Positions 1 through 6,678 of a stretch of DNA of 14,230 nucleotides are shown one piece after another. Below the pieces are notes generated by a model. It saw only the letters and a list, made by a program, of their open reading frames with translations, searched no databases and was not told the origin of the DNA. The stretch spans positions 1-14,230 of the forward strand of contig CAZVIK010000093.1 in NCBI GenBank assembly GCA_964627045.1. The letters run 5' to 3'. A program made the position numbers and the translations under genes. Positions within the stretch are counted from its first letter, which is position 1; each line of letters begins with the position of its first letter. This DNA comes from CAZVIK01 sp964627045. Lineage in GTDB: Bacteria; Acidobacteriota; Terriglobia; Bryobacterales; Bryobacteraceae.

Positions 1-91
1 GTTGGTTTGTTGGGGTTTTTTTTTTTGGTTGTGGTGGGCCGGCCCGGGGGGGGTTTTAAGGGGGTTTTAAAATGGTACACGAGCCGCCGCT
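1..91. other. Low-complexity, probably unreliable contig edge
   Basis: The first ~70 bases are almost entirely runs of G and T, with a long T run and G runs, unlike the balanced GC-rich sequence that follows. No coding pattern is visible. This looks like a poorly supported assembly end next to a repeated insertion sequence rather than a biological feature. The 20 bases just before 92 may be true flanking DNA of the IS. Confidence 0.6.
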
Positions 92-93
92 TA

Positions 94-118
94 CTGAGTC
101 TCGCGTAATATAGAGTCA
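94..118 (+). repeat. Left terminal inverted repeat of the IS630 element
   Basis: A 25-bp end matching the reverse complement of 1181-1205 with three mismatches (positions 1, 5 and 20 of the repeat). It is preceded by TA at 92-93. It lies on the 3' side of the transposase, whose TGA stop (116-118 read on the minus strand) is inside it. Confidence 0.88.
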
Positions 119-1149
119 TTGCGACCACAAAGAAGCCTGCTTCCAGAAGGCGGTGATCAAGCGAGGACGGCGACGCATCCGCCGCAACGTACGACGGGCA
201 GCCTCGCTGAGTTGCCTGAAGACCAGCGGCCAAACATTGGGATGTTCTTGTTTTTACCTTAACACCAAAATTTATACAACCGTTNNNNNNNNNNCCACCG
301 GATTGAGTTCGGGCGCGTAGGGCGGCAGGTAGTCCATCTGAATCCAGCCGCCCAGGCTGTCGACGTAGTCGCGCACCAGACGGCTCCGGTGTGCCGGCAG
401 GCGGTCCCAAACCAACAGCAGTGGCTGCGGAATATGCCGGACCAGCGCGCGCAGAGAGTCCACTGCCTGCGGTGCCTTCACCGAACCGGCGTACAGGCGG
501 AAGTAGAAGTTCAGCATCGTCAAGCCCGCCACCACCGAGAGAGTCTTCCAGTTGAAGTTGTATTCCAGGACGGGAGTCTGGCCGCGCGGCGCCCAGGTGC
601 GGCAGCGATGCGGTTGCTGACTCAGCCCGCTTTCGTCGACGAAGACGATCGTGCGCCCTTCGCTGCGCGCTTTTTTTTAATGGCCGGCCAAGTTCTGCTC
701 TTCCAAGCGCGGATCGCCGGCTCGTTGCGTTCCCGTGCCCGCTCCGTCGGTCGCTGTGGGCTCCATCCCAGCCCTATCAGGATCTTCCAAACATGGCCTT
801 CGTGGTAGCGAATCCCGAACTCCTGCTCGATCAGGTGTGCCACCCGCGGGCAGGTCCACAACGGGGTCTGGTAGCCCAGCGCCTCCGGCCCTCGCTGCAG
901 CAGCCCTTCCAGGCGCTCGCACTGCGGGGCACTGAGCCGTGCTTTCCGTCCGGCGCGTCCAGCCTTCCGCGGGCCTTCCTCGCCTCGCTCTCGATACTGC
1001 GCTACCCAGCGCACCACGGTCTGGCGGGCCACTTTCACCCGCCGCGCCACCTCGGATTGGTTCAGGCCTTCGTCCAGCAGTCGGATGGCTTGGAAGCGGC
1101 GCTTCTCCAGCGCCTCGAAATCGCGTCGCACTCCGGCCGGGTTTCCCAT
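116..1149 (-). CDS. IS630-family transposase, two frames joined by -1 frameshift at A8
   Basis: Zero frame runs 1149 to 622 (175 aa): an N-terminal helix-turn-helix region (LNQSEVARRVKVARQTVVRW) and the linker typical of IS630. It stops soon after an eight-A run (minus strand, 678-671). The run contains A_AAA_AAG (676-670) in zero frame. Slipping back one base there continues through GRTIVFVDESG (first Asp), VWDRLPAHRS (second Asp) and ELNPV followed by a codon beginning G, fitting the third acidic Glu, which is hidden by the N gap. After the gap the same frame carries a normal IS630 tail (RRTLRRMRRRPRLITAFWKQ) to TGA at 116. The joined product would be 344 aa, the usual family length. Two TAA codons between the gap and about 246 are each close to the expected YxWGxWK codons and look like base-call errors, though true decay is possible. 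Expression by frameshifting is inferred. Confidence 0.82.
285..294. other. Assembly gap (10 N) inside the transposase DDE motif
   Basis: Ten undetermined bases follow the codons for ELNPV. The transposase frame before and after is the same if the gap is exactly 10 bases. The neighbouring 246-284 stretch is unusually AT-rich for this element and contains two in-frame TAA codons, so it is probably low-quality sequence too. Confidence 0.95.
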
Positions 1150-1180
1150 ACCAGAATAAACGCAGTATCACCCGGAAAGG

Positions 1181-1205
1181 TGACTTTATATTACGCGAGA
1201 ATCAA
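1181..1205 (-). repeat. Right terminal inverted repeat of the IS630 element
   Basis: The 25-bp partner of 94-118, followed by TA at 1206-1207. It lies upstream of the transposase start, 31 bp from the ATG, so any transposase promoter must overlap or abut it. Confidence 0.88.
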
Positions 1206-1207
1206 TA

Positions 1208-1518
1208 GATAGCTGCCTTCACCCGGAGGTTCCGCTTGCACGCGAGCCTGCCGGCTCAGGGGACCGGCCGGGTTCTCCATCTGTTTGAGAAGTTCGAGCC
1301 ATAAAGATGTAGGGTTGGAGTGTGCGGCTCGATTGCCGCCATCTTCTGCACGGGCTTGCAGGTGGAGGGGGTCGTTGTGGCCGTGCCACGATATCAGTGA
1401 CACGGATTTAACGCACTACCTGCTGCCGTTGCGCCTCGGCGATTTCTTTGCCGATGCCCTCCATGGGGCCGCCCCCCCAGGAAAACGAAGGGCGGCCCAC
1501 GGGTTCAGAGGACCTCAG
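1208..1518. other. Intergenic stretch without a convincing gene
   Basis: Between the IS630 right end and the stop of the small Cys-rich gene no frame shows a recognisable protein. A minus-strand frame (1403 to about 1191) runs into the IS and could be the remnant of something interrupted by it, but it has no recognisable motif. The only clear structure is the hairpin at 1466-1498. Confidence 0.6.
1466..1498 (-). terminator. Perfect 9-bp hairpin downstream of the Cys-rich gene
   Basis: GGGCCGCCC (1466-1474) pairs perfectly with GGGCGGCCC (1490-1498) around a 15-nt loop. It lies 21 nt past the stop of the minus-strand gene ending at 1519, where a transcription end would be expected. There is no U-run after it on the minus strand, so it is not a canonical intrinsic terminator; it may instead block 3' decay of the transcript. 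Confidence 0.4.
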
Positions 1519-1728
1519 CTACTTCTGCTTCGGTGGCTGAGGCGCTGGCTGCTGGTTGCGCTTGCAAGCATCTCCGCAATTTCCGCCGCACTTGCACTCT
1601 TTCTCGCAGGTGCAGTTTTCGCACTTGCAGGTCTCGCCGCAGCAGCAAGCGGCTTTGGCAAACGACAGGGAACCCGCTCCCAACATCAGGGCGAGGGAAA
1701 GACACAACGACGCAATTCTTCTCGACAT
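1519..1728 (-). CDS. Exported metallothionein-like Cys-rich small protein
   Basis: A 69-aa protein. Residues 1-26 form a clean signal peptide (basic start MSRR, hydrophobic core SLCLSLALMLGAG, and a small-residue AKA cleavage site). The mature part is about 43 aa and has 11 cysteines in CCC, CxC and CxxC spacing (C28-C30, C34, C36, C39, C41, C45, C47, C51, C55), with interspersed Lys/Glu, then a Pro/Gln-rich tail ending PPKQK. The Cys spacing resembles metallothioneins, which are normally cytoplasmic; here the chain is predicted to be exported, so periplasmic metal binding is inferred. The start at 1728 is set by AGGAG seven bases upstream; an in-frame ATG 27 codons earlier lacks this and would hide the signal peptide. 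It is probably co-transcribed with the gene ending at 1817, 88 nt upstream. No family name is assigned. Confidence 0.82.
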   Translation of the reverse strand: MSRRIASLCLSLALMLGAGSLSFAKAACCCGETCKCENCTCEKECKCGGNCGDACKRNQQPAPQPPKQK

Positions 1729-1816
1729 ATGTTTGCTCCTTGACCAGTAATGGGTATGGTTTCCGGCCACGCAGGCGCACACGCGCCCGCTACGCTTTGG
1801 GCAAAACAAGCCGGAA

Positions 1817-2194
1817 TCAGATCAGGAGTACGCGGTTGACGAGATAGAGATCCGCGGTCCCGGATCGAGCAACAAGCTCGAAACGGCGTGGCGCCGCCTC
1901 GGACGGACTTGGAAACAAGGCTACGACCGCCGCCTCGACGGCGATTGATGCGGCTGCCTGGACCCGGCTGTGAGCCGGCTCCGGCCTGGCGGCTGAAAGA
2001 TTGGCGCTGACATGAGCCGCGCAGTCTCCGGCGCAATCTTGGGCCGGCCCGGGTACAGAACCGTGACACGGCGGCGCCTTGGTTCGGTTGCAGCAATCGT
2101 GTTCCGCCGCGAAAGTGAAGCACCCGGGGCAGTTACCCCACACAGATACCACGAGCAGGGAAAGCGCCACGATTGTCCCAGACATCGCCCTCAT
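1817..2194 (-). CDS. Hypothetical exported Cys-rich protein, HDCC type
   Basis: A 125-aa protein with an N-terminal hydrophobic stretch (residues 7-20) suggesting export. After it comes a Cys/His-rich part: CPGC (22-25), HDCC (32-35), PCH (42-44), DCAGDC (53-58) and H61, seven Cys in about 40 residues. The rest is Ala-rich with no clear fold. The residue before C22 is Asn, so it is not a lipobox. Small exported proteins with an HDCC motif and scattered CC/CH pairs are, from memory, common in Acidobacteria near metal-efflux genes, but their role is unknown to me. Metal binding is inferred from composition. A second in-frame ATG at residue 4 is an alternative start; neither has a strong ribosome binding site. 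It has a promoter just upstream and likely forms a transcription unit with the metallothionein-like gene. Confidence 0.65.
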   Translation of the reverse strand: MRAMSGTIVALSLLVVSVWGNCPGCFTFAAEHDCCNRTKAPPCHGSVPGPAQDCAGDCAAHVSANLSAARPEPAHSRVQAAASIAVEAAVVALFPSPSEAAPRRFELVARSGTADLYLVNRVLLI

Positions 2195-2210
2195 CGCAGA
2201 CTCTAAGACG

Positions 2211-2241
2211 AGTATACCCGCGATCCCGTTTCGAAAGTCAA
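2211..2241 (-). promoter_or_regulatory. Sigma-70-like promoter for the Cys-rich gene pair
   Basis: On the minus strand TTGACT (2241-2236) is followed after 19 nt by TATACT (2216-2211); each hexamer matches the consensus at 5 of 6 positions. The -10 ends 16 nt before the ATG at 2194, giving a short leader. The 19-nt spacer is longer than ideal. Confidence 0.5.
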
Positions 2242-2257
2242 CTGCGCCGACGATGCA

Positions 2258-2272
2258 GCGCAGCGGCTGCGC
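2258..2272. repeat. Short perfect inverted repeat between peptidase and Cys-rich gene
   Basis: GCGCAGC and GCTGCGC flank one central base, giving about a 6-bp stem with a 3-nt loop in RNA. It lies 18 nt past the stop of the minus-strand M20 peptidase. No U-tract follows, so a terminator role is only possible. Confidence 0.3.
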
Positions 2273-2289
2273 GGCGGAAGGAAGACGCG

Positions 2290-3645
2290 TTACAGCCCCA
2301 GCTTCTCGAAATAATGCGCAACAGCCTCGATCCCGTTGTAGAAGTTCGGAAGATGGAACTTCTCGTTGGGCGCGTGCAGGTTGTCGTCCGGAAGGCCGAA
2401 GCCCATCAGAACGCTGGGCATCCCCAAATGTTTGTCGAACAGGCCGACGATGGGGATTGAGCCGCCCGAGCGAATGTATACGGTCTGCTTCCCGAAGGCT
2501 TCAGCCATAGCCGCTGCGGCCGCCTTGATAAACGCATTCGAGGGATCGGTGAGCGATGGCGCAGCGCCGTGTATCAGCTTCACCGTCGCGGTCACCCCCC
2601 GCGGGCATGCCTTAGCCACGGCCGCGGTGAACTGAGCAAACGCTTCTTCCGGGATCTGATCGGCGACCAGGCGGGTGCTGATTTTAGCCGTGGCTCGTGC
2701 GGGGATGACGGTCTTCGCGCCGTCGCCCGTGAACCCTCCGCGGATTCCGTGGACTTCCAGCGTCGGCCGCGCCCAGAGGCGTTCGAACAGCGTGACCTCG
2801 GGCTCCCCGACCAGTTCCTTGGCCTCCATCTCCTTCTGCGTGTAAGTTTTCTCGTCGAACGGCAAGCGCGCCCAGGCTTCGCGCTCTTCGGGGCTCGGCG
2901 GGCGCACGCGATCGTAGAAGCCGGGGACCAGAATGTGCCCGTCGCGATCTTTCAGAGCGCATAGAATCTCAGCGATCGCCTGTATCGGATTCGGAGCGGC
3001 ACCGCCGTACACGCCGGAGTGCAGGTCGTGTCCGGCGCCCTGGACATCGAGTTCCATGTAGTTGATGCCGCGAAGACCCACGCACAGCGTCGGCAGTCCG
3101 GGCGCGAACATCTCGGTGTCCGAGATCACGGCGGCGTCGGCTTTGATCAAGGCGGGCTTGGTGGCGACGTAGTTTGAGATGTGCTCTCCACCGACTTCTT
3201 CTTCGCCTTCGATCAAGAACTTGACGTTGACCGGAAGCCGTCCCGAGGTCTTCAAGAAGCCCTCGACCGCCTTAATGTGAATGTAGGTCTGCCCCTTGTC
3301 GTCCGACGCCCCGCGCGCGAAGATGTCGTTTCCGCGCACCACCGGCTCGAACGGCGGGCTCTTCCACTCGTCCAGCGGGTCGGGCGGCTGCACGTCGTAA
3401 TGCCCGTAGATGAGCAACGTCGGCTTTCCCGGCGCGCCCAGCCATTCGCCGTACACCAGCGGGTTGCCTTCGCCTTCGATCAGGTGGGTGTTGTCGAGGC
3501 CGGCGGCTTGCAGTTCGTCGCGAACGAATTCCGCCGCGCGCCGCACGTCCGGCCTGTTCTCCGGAAAGGTGCTGATGCTGGGGATCCGGAGAAAGGTCTT
3601 GAGCCCCTCAAGAAACGCTTCACGGTTTGCCTGGTAGTAGCCCAT
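2290..3645 (-). CDS. M20 family zinc metallopeptidase (dipeptidase)
   Basis: The protein has 451 aa, the usual length for M20 dipeptidases of the carnosinase/CPG2 type, and no signal peptide, so it is probably cytoplasmic. Di-zinc site residues are all visible: H82 and D84 in GHYDVQP, bridging D115 in GASDDKG, the catalytic base E149 with ligand E150 in EGEEEVGG, D176 in ISDTE, and H424 in NLHAPNE. H209 in DLHSG and the segment between about 190 and 310 correspond to the lid/dimerisation domain. It should hydrolyse short peptides or N-acyl amino acids; the exact substrate cannot be told. The start codon is 36 nt from the divergent aldolase gene, and a TATGAT box lies 8 nt before it, which suggests a very short or absent leader. 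Confidence 0.92.
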   Translation of the reverse strand: MGYYQANREAFLEGLKTFLRIPSISTFPENRPDVRRAAEFVRDELQAAGLDNTHLIEGEGNPLVYGEWLGAPGKPTLLIYGHYDVQPPDPLDEWKSPPFEPVVRGNDIFARGASDDKGQTYIHIKAVEGFLKTSGRLPVNVKFLIEGEEEVGGEHISNYVATKPALIKADAAVISDTEMFAPGLPTLCVGLRGINYMELDVQGAGHDLHSGVYGGAAPNPIQAIAEILCALKDRDGHILVPGFYDRVRPPSPEEREAWARLPFDEKTYTQKEMEAKELVGEPEVTLFERLWARPTLEVHGIRGGFTGDGAKTVIPARATAKISTRLVADQIPEEAFAQFTAAVAKACPRGVTATVKLIHGAAPSLTDPSNAFIKAAAAAMAEAFGKQTVYIRSGGSIPIVGLFDKHLGMPSVLMGFGLPDDNLHAPNEKFHLPNFYNGIEAVAHYFEKLGL

Positions 3646-3653
3646 ACCCTTCG

Positions 3654-3675
3654 ATCATACGACGGGGTCTAGAAT
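3654..3675. promoter_or_regulatory. Possible back-to-back -10 boxes for divergent near-leaderless transcripts
   Basis: Only 36 bases separate two divergent start codons. On the minus strand TATGAT (3659-3654) ends 8 nt before the peptidase ATG; on the plus strand TAGAAT (3670-3675) ends 6 nt before the aldolase ATG. Each matches TATAAT at 5 of 6 positions and sits where transcription would begin at or next to the start codon. No good -35 hexamers are visible. Confidence 0.4.
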
Positions 3676-3681
3676 GAAGGC

Positions 3682-4605
3682 ATGGGCGCCAGCCTGTTGC
3701 GCGGGATCGTGCCGGCGGTGGTCACGCCGTTCCGGGAAGACGAGTCGATCGACTACAGCGCCTGGCAGGAGGTCCTGGACCGGCTGATTGCCAGCGGAGT
3801 GCATGGCCTGTTCGTCACCGGGGGGCAAGGGGAGTTCTTCGCGCTGTCCGAGGAAGAACGCATGGTGGCGGCGCGGTTTTGCGCGCAGACGGTGGCCAAG
3901 CGGGTCCCGCTGTTTGTGAACGTGGGCGCGGTGACGACGGCCGAGACCGTCCGATTGGCGCAGCAGGCCGCCGGCGACGGGGCCGACTTTGTCGTCGTGA
4001 TCACTCCCTACTATGTGCGTCCCTCCGAGGACGAACTCGTCGAACATTATTCCGAGGTGTGCCGCAGCGTTCGCGTACCGGTGCTGGCGTACAACATCCC
4101 GCAATTCACCGGCGTCGAGCTGACGCCGGGCATCGCCGCCCGTGTGGCTGGGGCGTACCAGGAGTTCGTCGGGCTGAAAGACTCCAGCGGGCGCGTCGAA
4201 CTGGTCCCTGAGTGGAAGAAGGCTGGGTTGGCTGTGTTTATGGGCCGCGACGAGTGCATCCTGGACGGCCTGCGGATGGGTTGCGTGGGCGCGGTGACGG
4301 CGTGCGCCAACCTCGTCCCGAGGGCCTTCGTGGACCTCTACGATGCCTACCTGGCCGGGAACCTGGAGCAGGCGGCGCGCCTGCAATCATTGGTGGACCA
4401 GGTGCGGCGGGCCTTCTCGCTGGGGACGTTTCCCGTGGTCGTCAAGGAAGCCATGAACATGGCCGGGTTCCGCGCGGGGCGCTGCCGGCGGCCCGTGGGG
4501 CCGATGACGGACCCGGCTCGCAAGGAATTGGCCGGAGTTCTGGAGAGGCTGCGCGAAGCGGGCTACCTGCCCAGCTATGCCGAACTGGCAAACCGCGGCC
4601 GGTGA
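3682..4605 (+). CDS. DHDPS/NAL-family Schiff-base aldolase, probably not true DapA
   Basis: A 307-aa TIM-barrel enzyme of the dihydrodipicolinate synthase/N-acetylneuraminate lyase family. Visible landmarks are the carboxylate-binding loop GGQGE (47-51, in place of GTTGE or GSTGE), the active-site tyrosine Y137 in YNIP, and the Schiff-base lysine K166 in GLKDSSG. DapA has an Arg five residues after this Tyr (YNVPGRTG) that binds aspartate semialdehyde; here the matching residue is F142 (YNIPQFTG). That argues against lysine biosynthesis and for a sugar-acid or other 2-keto-acid aldolase/dehydratase; GG-x-GEFF also recalls the ketodeoxyglucarate dehydratase branch. The substrate is unknown. 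The weak GAAGG directly before the ATG and the box TAGAAT six bases upstream fit a leaderless start. The next gene follows after 9 nt. Confidence 0.85.
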   Translation: MGASLLRGIVPAVVTPFREDESIDYSAWQEVLDRLIASGVHGLFVTGGQGEFFALSEEERMVAARFCAQTVAKRVPLFVNVGAVTTAETVRLAQQAAGDGADFVVVITPYYVRPSEDELVEHYSEVCRSVRVPVLAYNIPQFTGVELTPGIAARVAGAYQEFVGLKDSSGRVELVPEWKKAGLAVFMGRDECILDGLRMGCVGAVTACANLVPRAFVDLYDAYLAGNLEQAARLQSLVDQVRRAFSLGTFPVVVKEAMNMAGFRAGRCRRPVGPMTDPARKELAGVLERLREAGYLPSYAELANRGR

Positions 4606-4614
4606 GTCTGGGAA

Positions 4615-6633
4615 ATGTTTACCAACCGGCTCGCAGGGGAGAAGAGCCCCTATCTGCTTGACCACGCCCACAACCCCGTGGATTGGTATCCCTGGGGCGA
4701 CGAGGCCTTCGCGACGGCGCGGCGGGAAGACAAGCCTATCTTCCTTTCCATCGGCTACTCGACGTGCCACTGGTGCCACGTGATGGAACGCGAGTCGTTC
4801 GAGGACGAGGAGACGGCGGCTGTTCTCAACCGGTATTTTGTTCCGGTCAAGGTGGATCGCGAAGAGCGGCCGGACGTGGACCGCGTCTACATGTTGTTCG
4901 TTCAGGCCACCACCGGCGGCGGCGGGTGGCCGATGTCGGTGTGGCTGACACCGGACTTGCGGCCTTTCTACGGGGGGACGTATTTCCCGCCGGACCGCCG
5001 CTACGGGCGTCCCGCGTTTCGCGAGGTGCTCACGAAGGTCGCCGAGGCGTGGCAAAAGGACCGCCAGCGGATCTTGGAAGCTGCGTCGAGTGTGATCGAG
5101 GAGTTAGGCCGCCACGCCTCGCCTGACGGCGCGGCGAAGCTCCCGGACGCAGACATTCTCGACCGCGCTTTTTACCAATTCCGACGTGCCTTCGATCACG
5201 TTCACGGAGGGTTCGGTGGGCCGCCGAAGTTCCCACAGCCGTCCGTCCTGCGGTTCCTGCTTCGGGAGCACTTACGGACCGGCAGTACCGAGGCGTTGGA
5301 CATGGTGCTCCGGACGCTGCGGGCGATGGCCCGCGGCGGCATCCACGATCACCTCGGCGGCGGATTCCACCGTTACTCGGTCGACGAACGCTGGTTCGTC
5401 CCCCACTTCGAAAAGATGCTCTACGACCAGGCGCAACTCGCCGTCGCCTACCTGGAGGCGTTTCAGGTCTCCCGAGATTCGAAACTCGCCGTGACGGCGC
5501 GCGGCATCCTGGACTACGTGCTTCGCGACATGACCGCACCCGAAGGCGGCTTCTACTCTGCCGAGGACGCCGACAGCGCCATCGACGAGGCACGGGCCGC
5601 GACCAAACGCGAGGGCGCGTTTTATGTCTGGACCACGGATGAGGTCACATCCGTGTTGGGCCACGGCGCGGCGGACCGGTTCTGCCGCGCCTATGGCGTT
5701 CGGGAAGAGGGAAACGTCGCCCAGGATCCGCACGGCGAGTTCGCGGGGCGGAACATCCTCTTCGAGGCGGCCGAAGACGGGCCGACGCTGGCGGACGAGC
5801 GCCGGGCGCTGGCGGAGGCTCGCTGCCGCAGGGCGCGTCCACATCTGGATGACAAGATCCTGACGGCATGGAACGGGCTCATGATCTCGGCCCTTTCGCT
5901 GGCCGCCCAAGTGCTCGAAGAGCCGCGATACCTGGGGGCGGCCCGCCGGGCCGCTGATTTCCTGCTTGCAAACGTGTGGAGGGCAGAAGAGGGAACTCTC
6001 CTGCGCCGGTACCGGGCGGGCGATGCTGCGGTGCGCGGGTTCGCCGACGATTACGCGTTTCTTGCACAGGGACTGACCGACTTGTACGAGACGTGTTTCG
6101 TGGACCGGTACCTGGAAACGGCCATCAGCCTCACCGAGCGTCAGTTGGCCTTGTTCGAGGACCGCCAGCGCGGCGGACTGTTCGCCGGCGAACCAGACCC
6201 GCATTTGGTACTCCGGCTGAAGGATGGCGACGACGGGGCCGAGCCTTCGGCGAATTCGGTGGCCGCGCTCAACCTGTTACGCCTTTCGTACGCCACGGAT
6301 CGGGAGGATCTTCGGAGGGTAGGGGAGAGGACGATTACCGCTTTTGCCAGGGTCCTTGAATCGCAGCCAACCCGGTCGCCTTGCCTCTTGATGGCACTCG
6401 GCTTCGGACTCGGAGCGCCGCGCCAGATCGTGATCTCCGGGGATTTGGCTTCGAAAGACACAGAATCTCTGTTACGCACGGTACGGCGGCGCTTCCTGCC
6501 GCACAAGATCGTACTGTTAGGATCAGAACCTCGTTGGCCGCGGCGTGGAGCCGCGACGGCATACGTTTGCGAGAACTTTACGTGCCGGGAGCCCGTGACC
6601 GGTGTGGATCGGCTCGGTGAATTGTTAAGATAG
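4615..6633 (+). CDS. YyaL/SSP411-type protein: DUF255 thioredoxin-like domain plus alpha/alpha toroid
   Basis: The protein has 672 aa, full length for the YyaL (spermatogenesis-associated protein 20) family. Residues 1 to about 165 form the thioredoxin-like DUF255 domain, with the family signature STCHWCHVM (C51 and C54 as CxxC), KVDREERPDVD (about 80-90), and GGGGWPMSVWLTP with GGTYFPP (about 101-127). The remainder is an N-acylglucosamine-epimerase-like helical toroid with GGIHDHLGGGFHRYS (about 241), HFEKMLYDQ (about 264), YSAEDADS (about 314) and DDKILTAWNGLM (about 412). No signal peptide is seen, so it is probably cytoplasmic. The biochemical role of this family is not established; a redox-linked function is suggested by the CxxC and by thiol peroxidase just downstream. 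It starts 9 nt after the aldolase stop, implying one transcript. Confidence 0.93.
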   Translation: MFTNRLAGEKSPYLLDHAHNPVDWYPWGDEAFATARREDKPIFLSIGYSTCHWCHVMERESFEDEETAAVLNRYFVPVKVDREERPDVDRVYMLFVQATTGGGGWPMSVWLTPDLRPFYGGTYFPPDRRYGRPAFREVLTKVAEAWQKDRQRILEAASSVIEELGRHASPDGAAKLPDADILDRAFYQFRRAFDHVHGGFGGPPKFPQPSVLRFLLREHLRTGSTEALDMVLRTLRAMARGGIHDHLGGGFHRYSVDERWFVPHFEKMLYDQAQLAVAYLEAFQVSRDSKLAVTARGILDYVLRDMTAPEGGFYSAEDADSAIDEARAATKREGAFYVWTTDEVTSVLGHGAADRFCRAYGVREEGNVAQDPHGEFAGRNILFEAAEDGPTLADERRALAEARCRRARPHLDDKILTAWNGLMISALSLAAQVLEEPRYLGAARRAADFLLANVWRAEEGTLLRRYRAGDAAVRGFADDYAFLAQGLTDLYETCFVDRYLETAISLTERQLALFEDRQRGGLFAGEPDPHLVLRLKDGDDGAEPSANSVAALNLLRLSYATDREDLRRVGERTITAFARVLESQPTRSPCLLMALGFGLGAPRQIVISGDLASKDTESLLRTVRRRFLPHKIVLLGSEPRWPRRGAATAYVCENFTCREPVTGVDRLGELLR

Positions 6634-6678
6634 AGGCAATTCGGCACTTCAATCCCATTGACAGAACCTGGAGGAAAC

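Larger units (their letters stand above)
94..1205 (-). mobile_element. Complete IS630-family insertion sequence with TA target duplication
   Basis: The element is about 1.11 kb, the normal size for IS630. Its two ends (94-118 and the reverse complement of 1181-1205) match at 22 of 25 positions, sharing the core TCTCGCGTAATATA. Each end is directly flanked by TA (92-93 and 1206-1207), the dinucleotide target duplicated by IS630/Tc1-mariner elements. The single transposase gene lies on the minus strand and its stop codon sits in the inner edge of the left inverted repeat. A 10-N gap (285-294) lies inside, so the exact length is provisional. Confidence 0.9.

Noticed and set aside
1..70. G/T-rich tract as a G-quadruplex or telomere-like end
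   Set aside because: It is irregular, lies at the very edge next to a repeat and an N gap, and looks like an assembly artefact.
631..642. 12-bp palindrome TTCGTCGACGAA downstream of the A8 slip site
   Set aside because: It encodes the conserved FVDE residues of the transposase, so the symmetry is explained by codon content; a stimulatory stem is not needed to explain it.
1191..1403. Minus-strand ORF interrupted by the IS630 element
   Set aside because: No RBS, motif or recognisable homology is visible, and it crosses into the inverted repeat; it is kept only as a comment on the intergenic stretch.
1729..1809. 27-residue N-terminal extension of the metallothionein-like protein
   Set aside because: The downstream ATG has AGGAG at good spacing and starts a signal peptide; the extension has neither.
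5272..6204. Long open frame on the minus strand inside the YyaL-type gene
   Set aside because: It is antisense to a gene with full-length family motifs; in GC-rich DNA such shadows are common and the translation shows no recognisable domain.
6658..6663. Perfect TTGACA upstream of tpx
   Set aside because: It is only 15 nt before the tpx ATG, so the -10 would lie inside the coding sequence and the RBS would not be transcribed.
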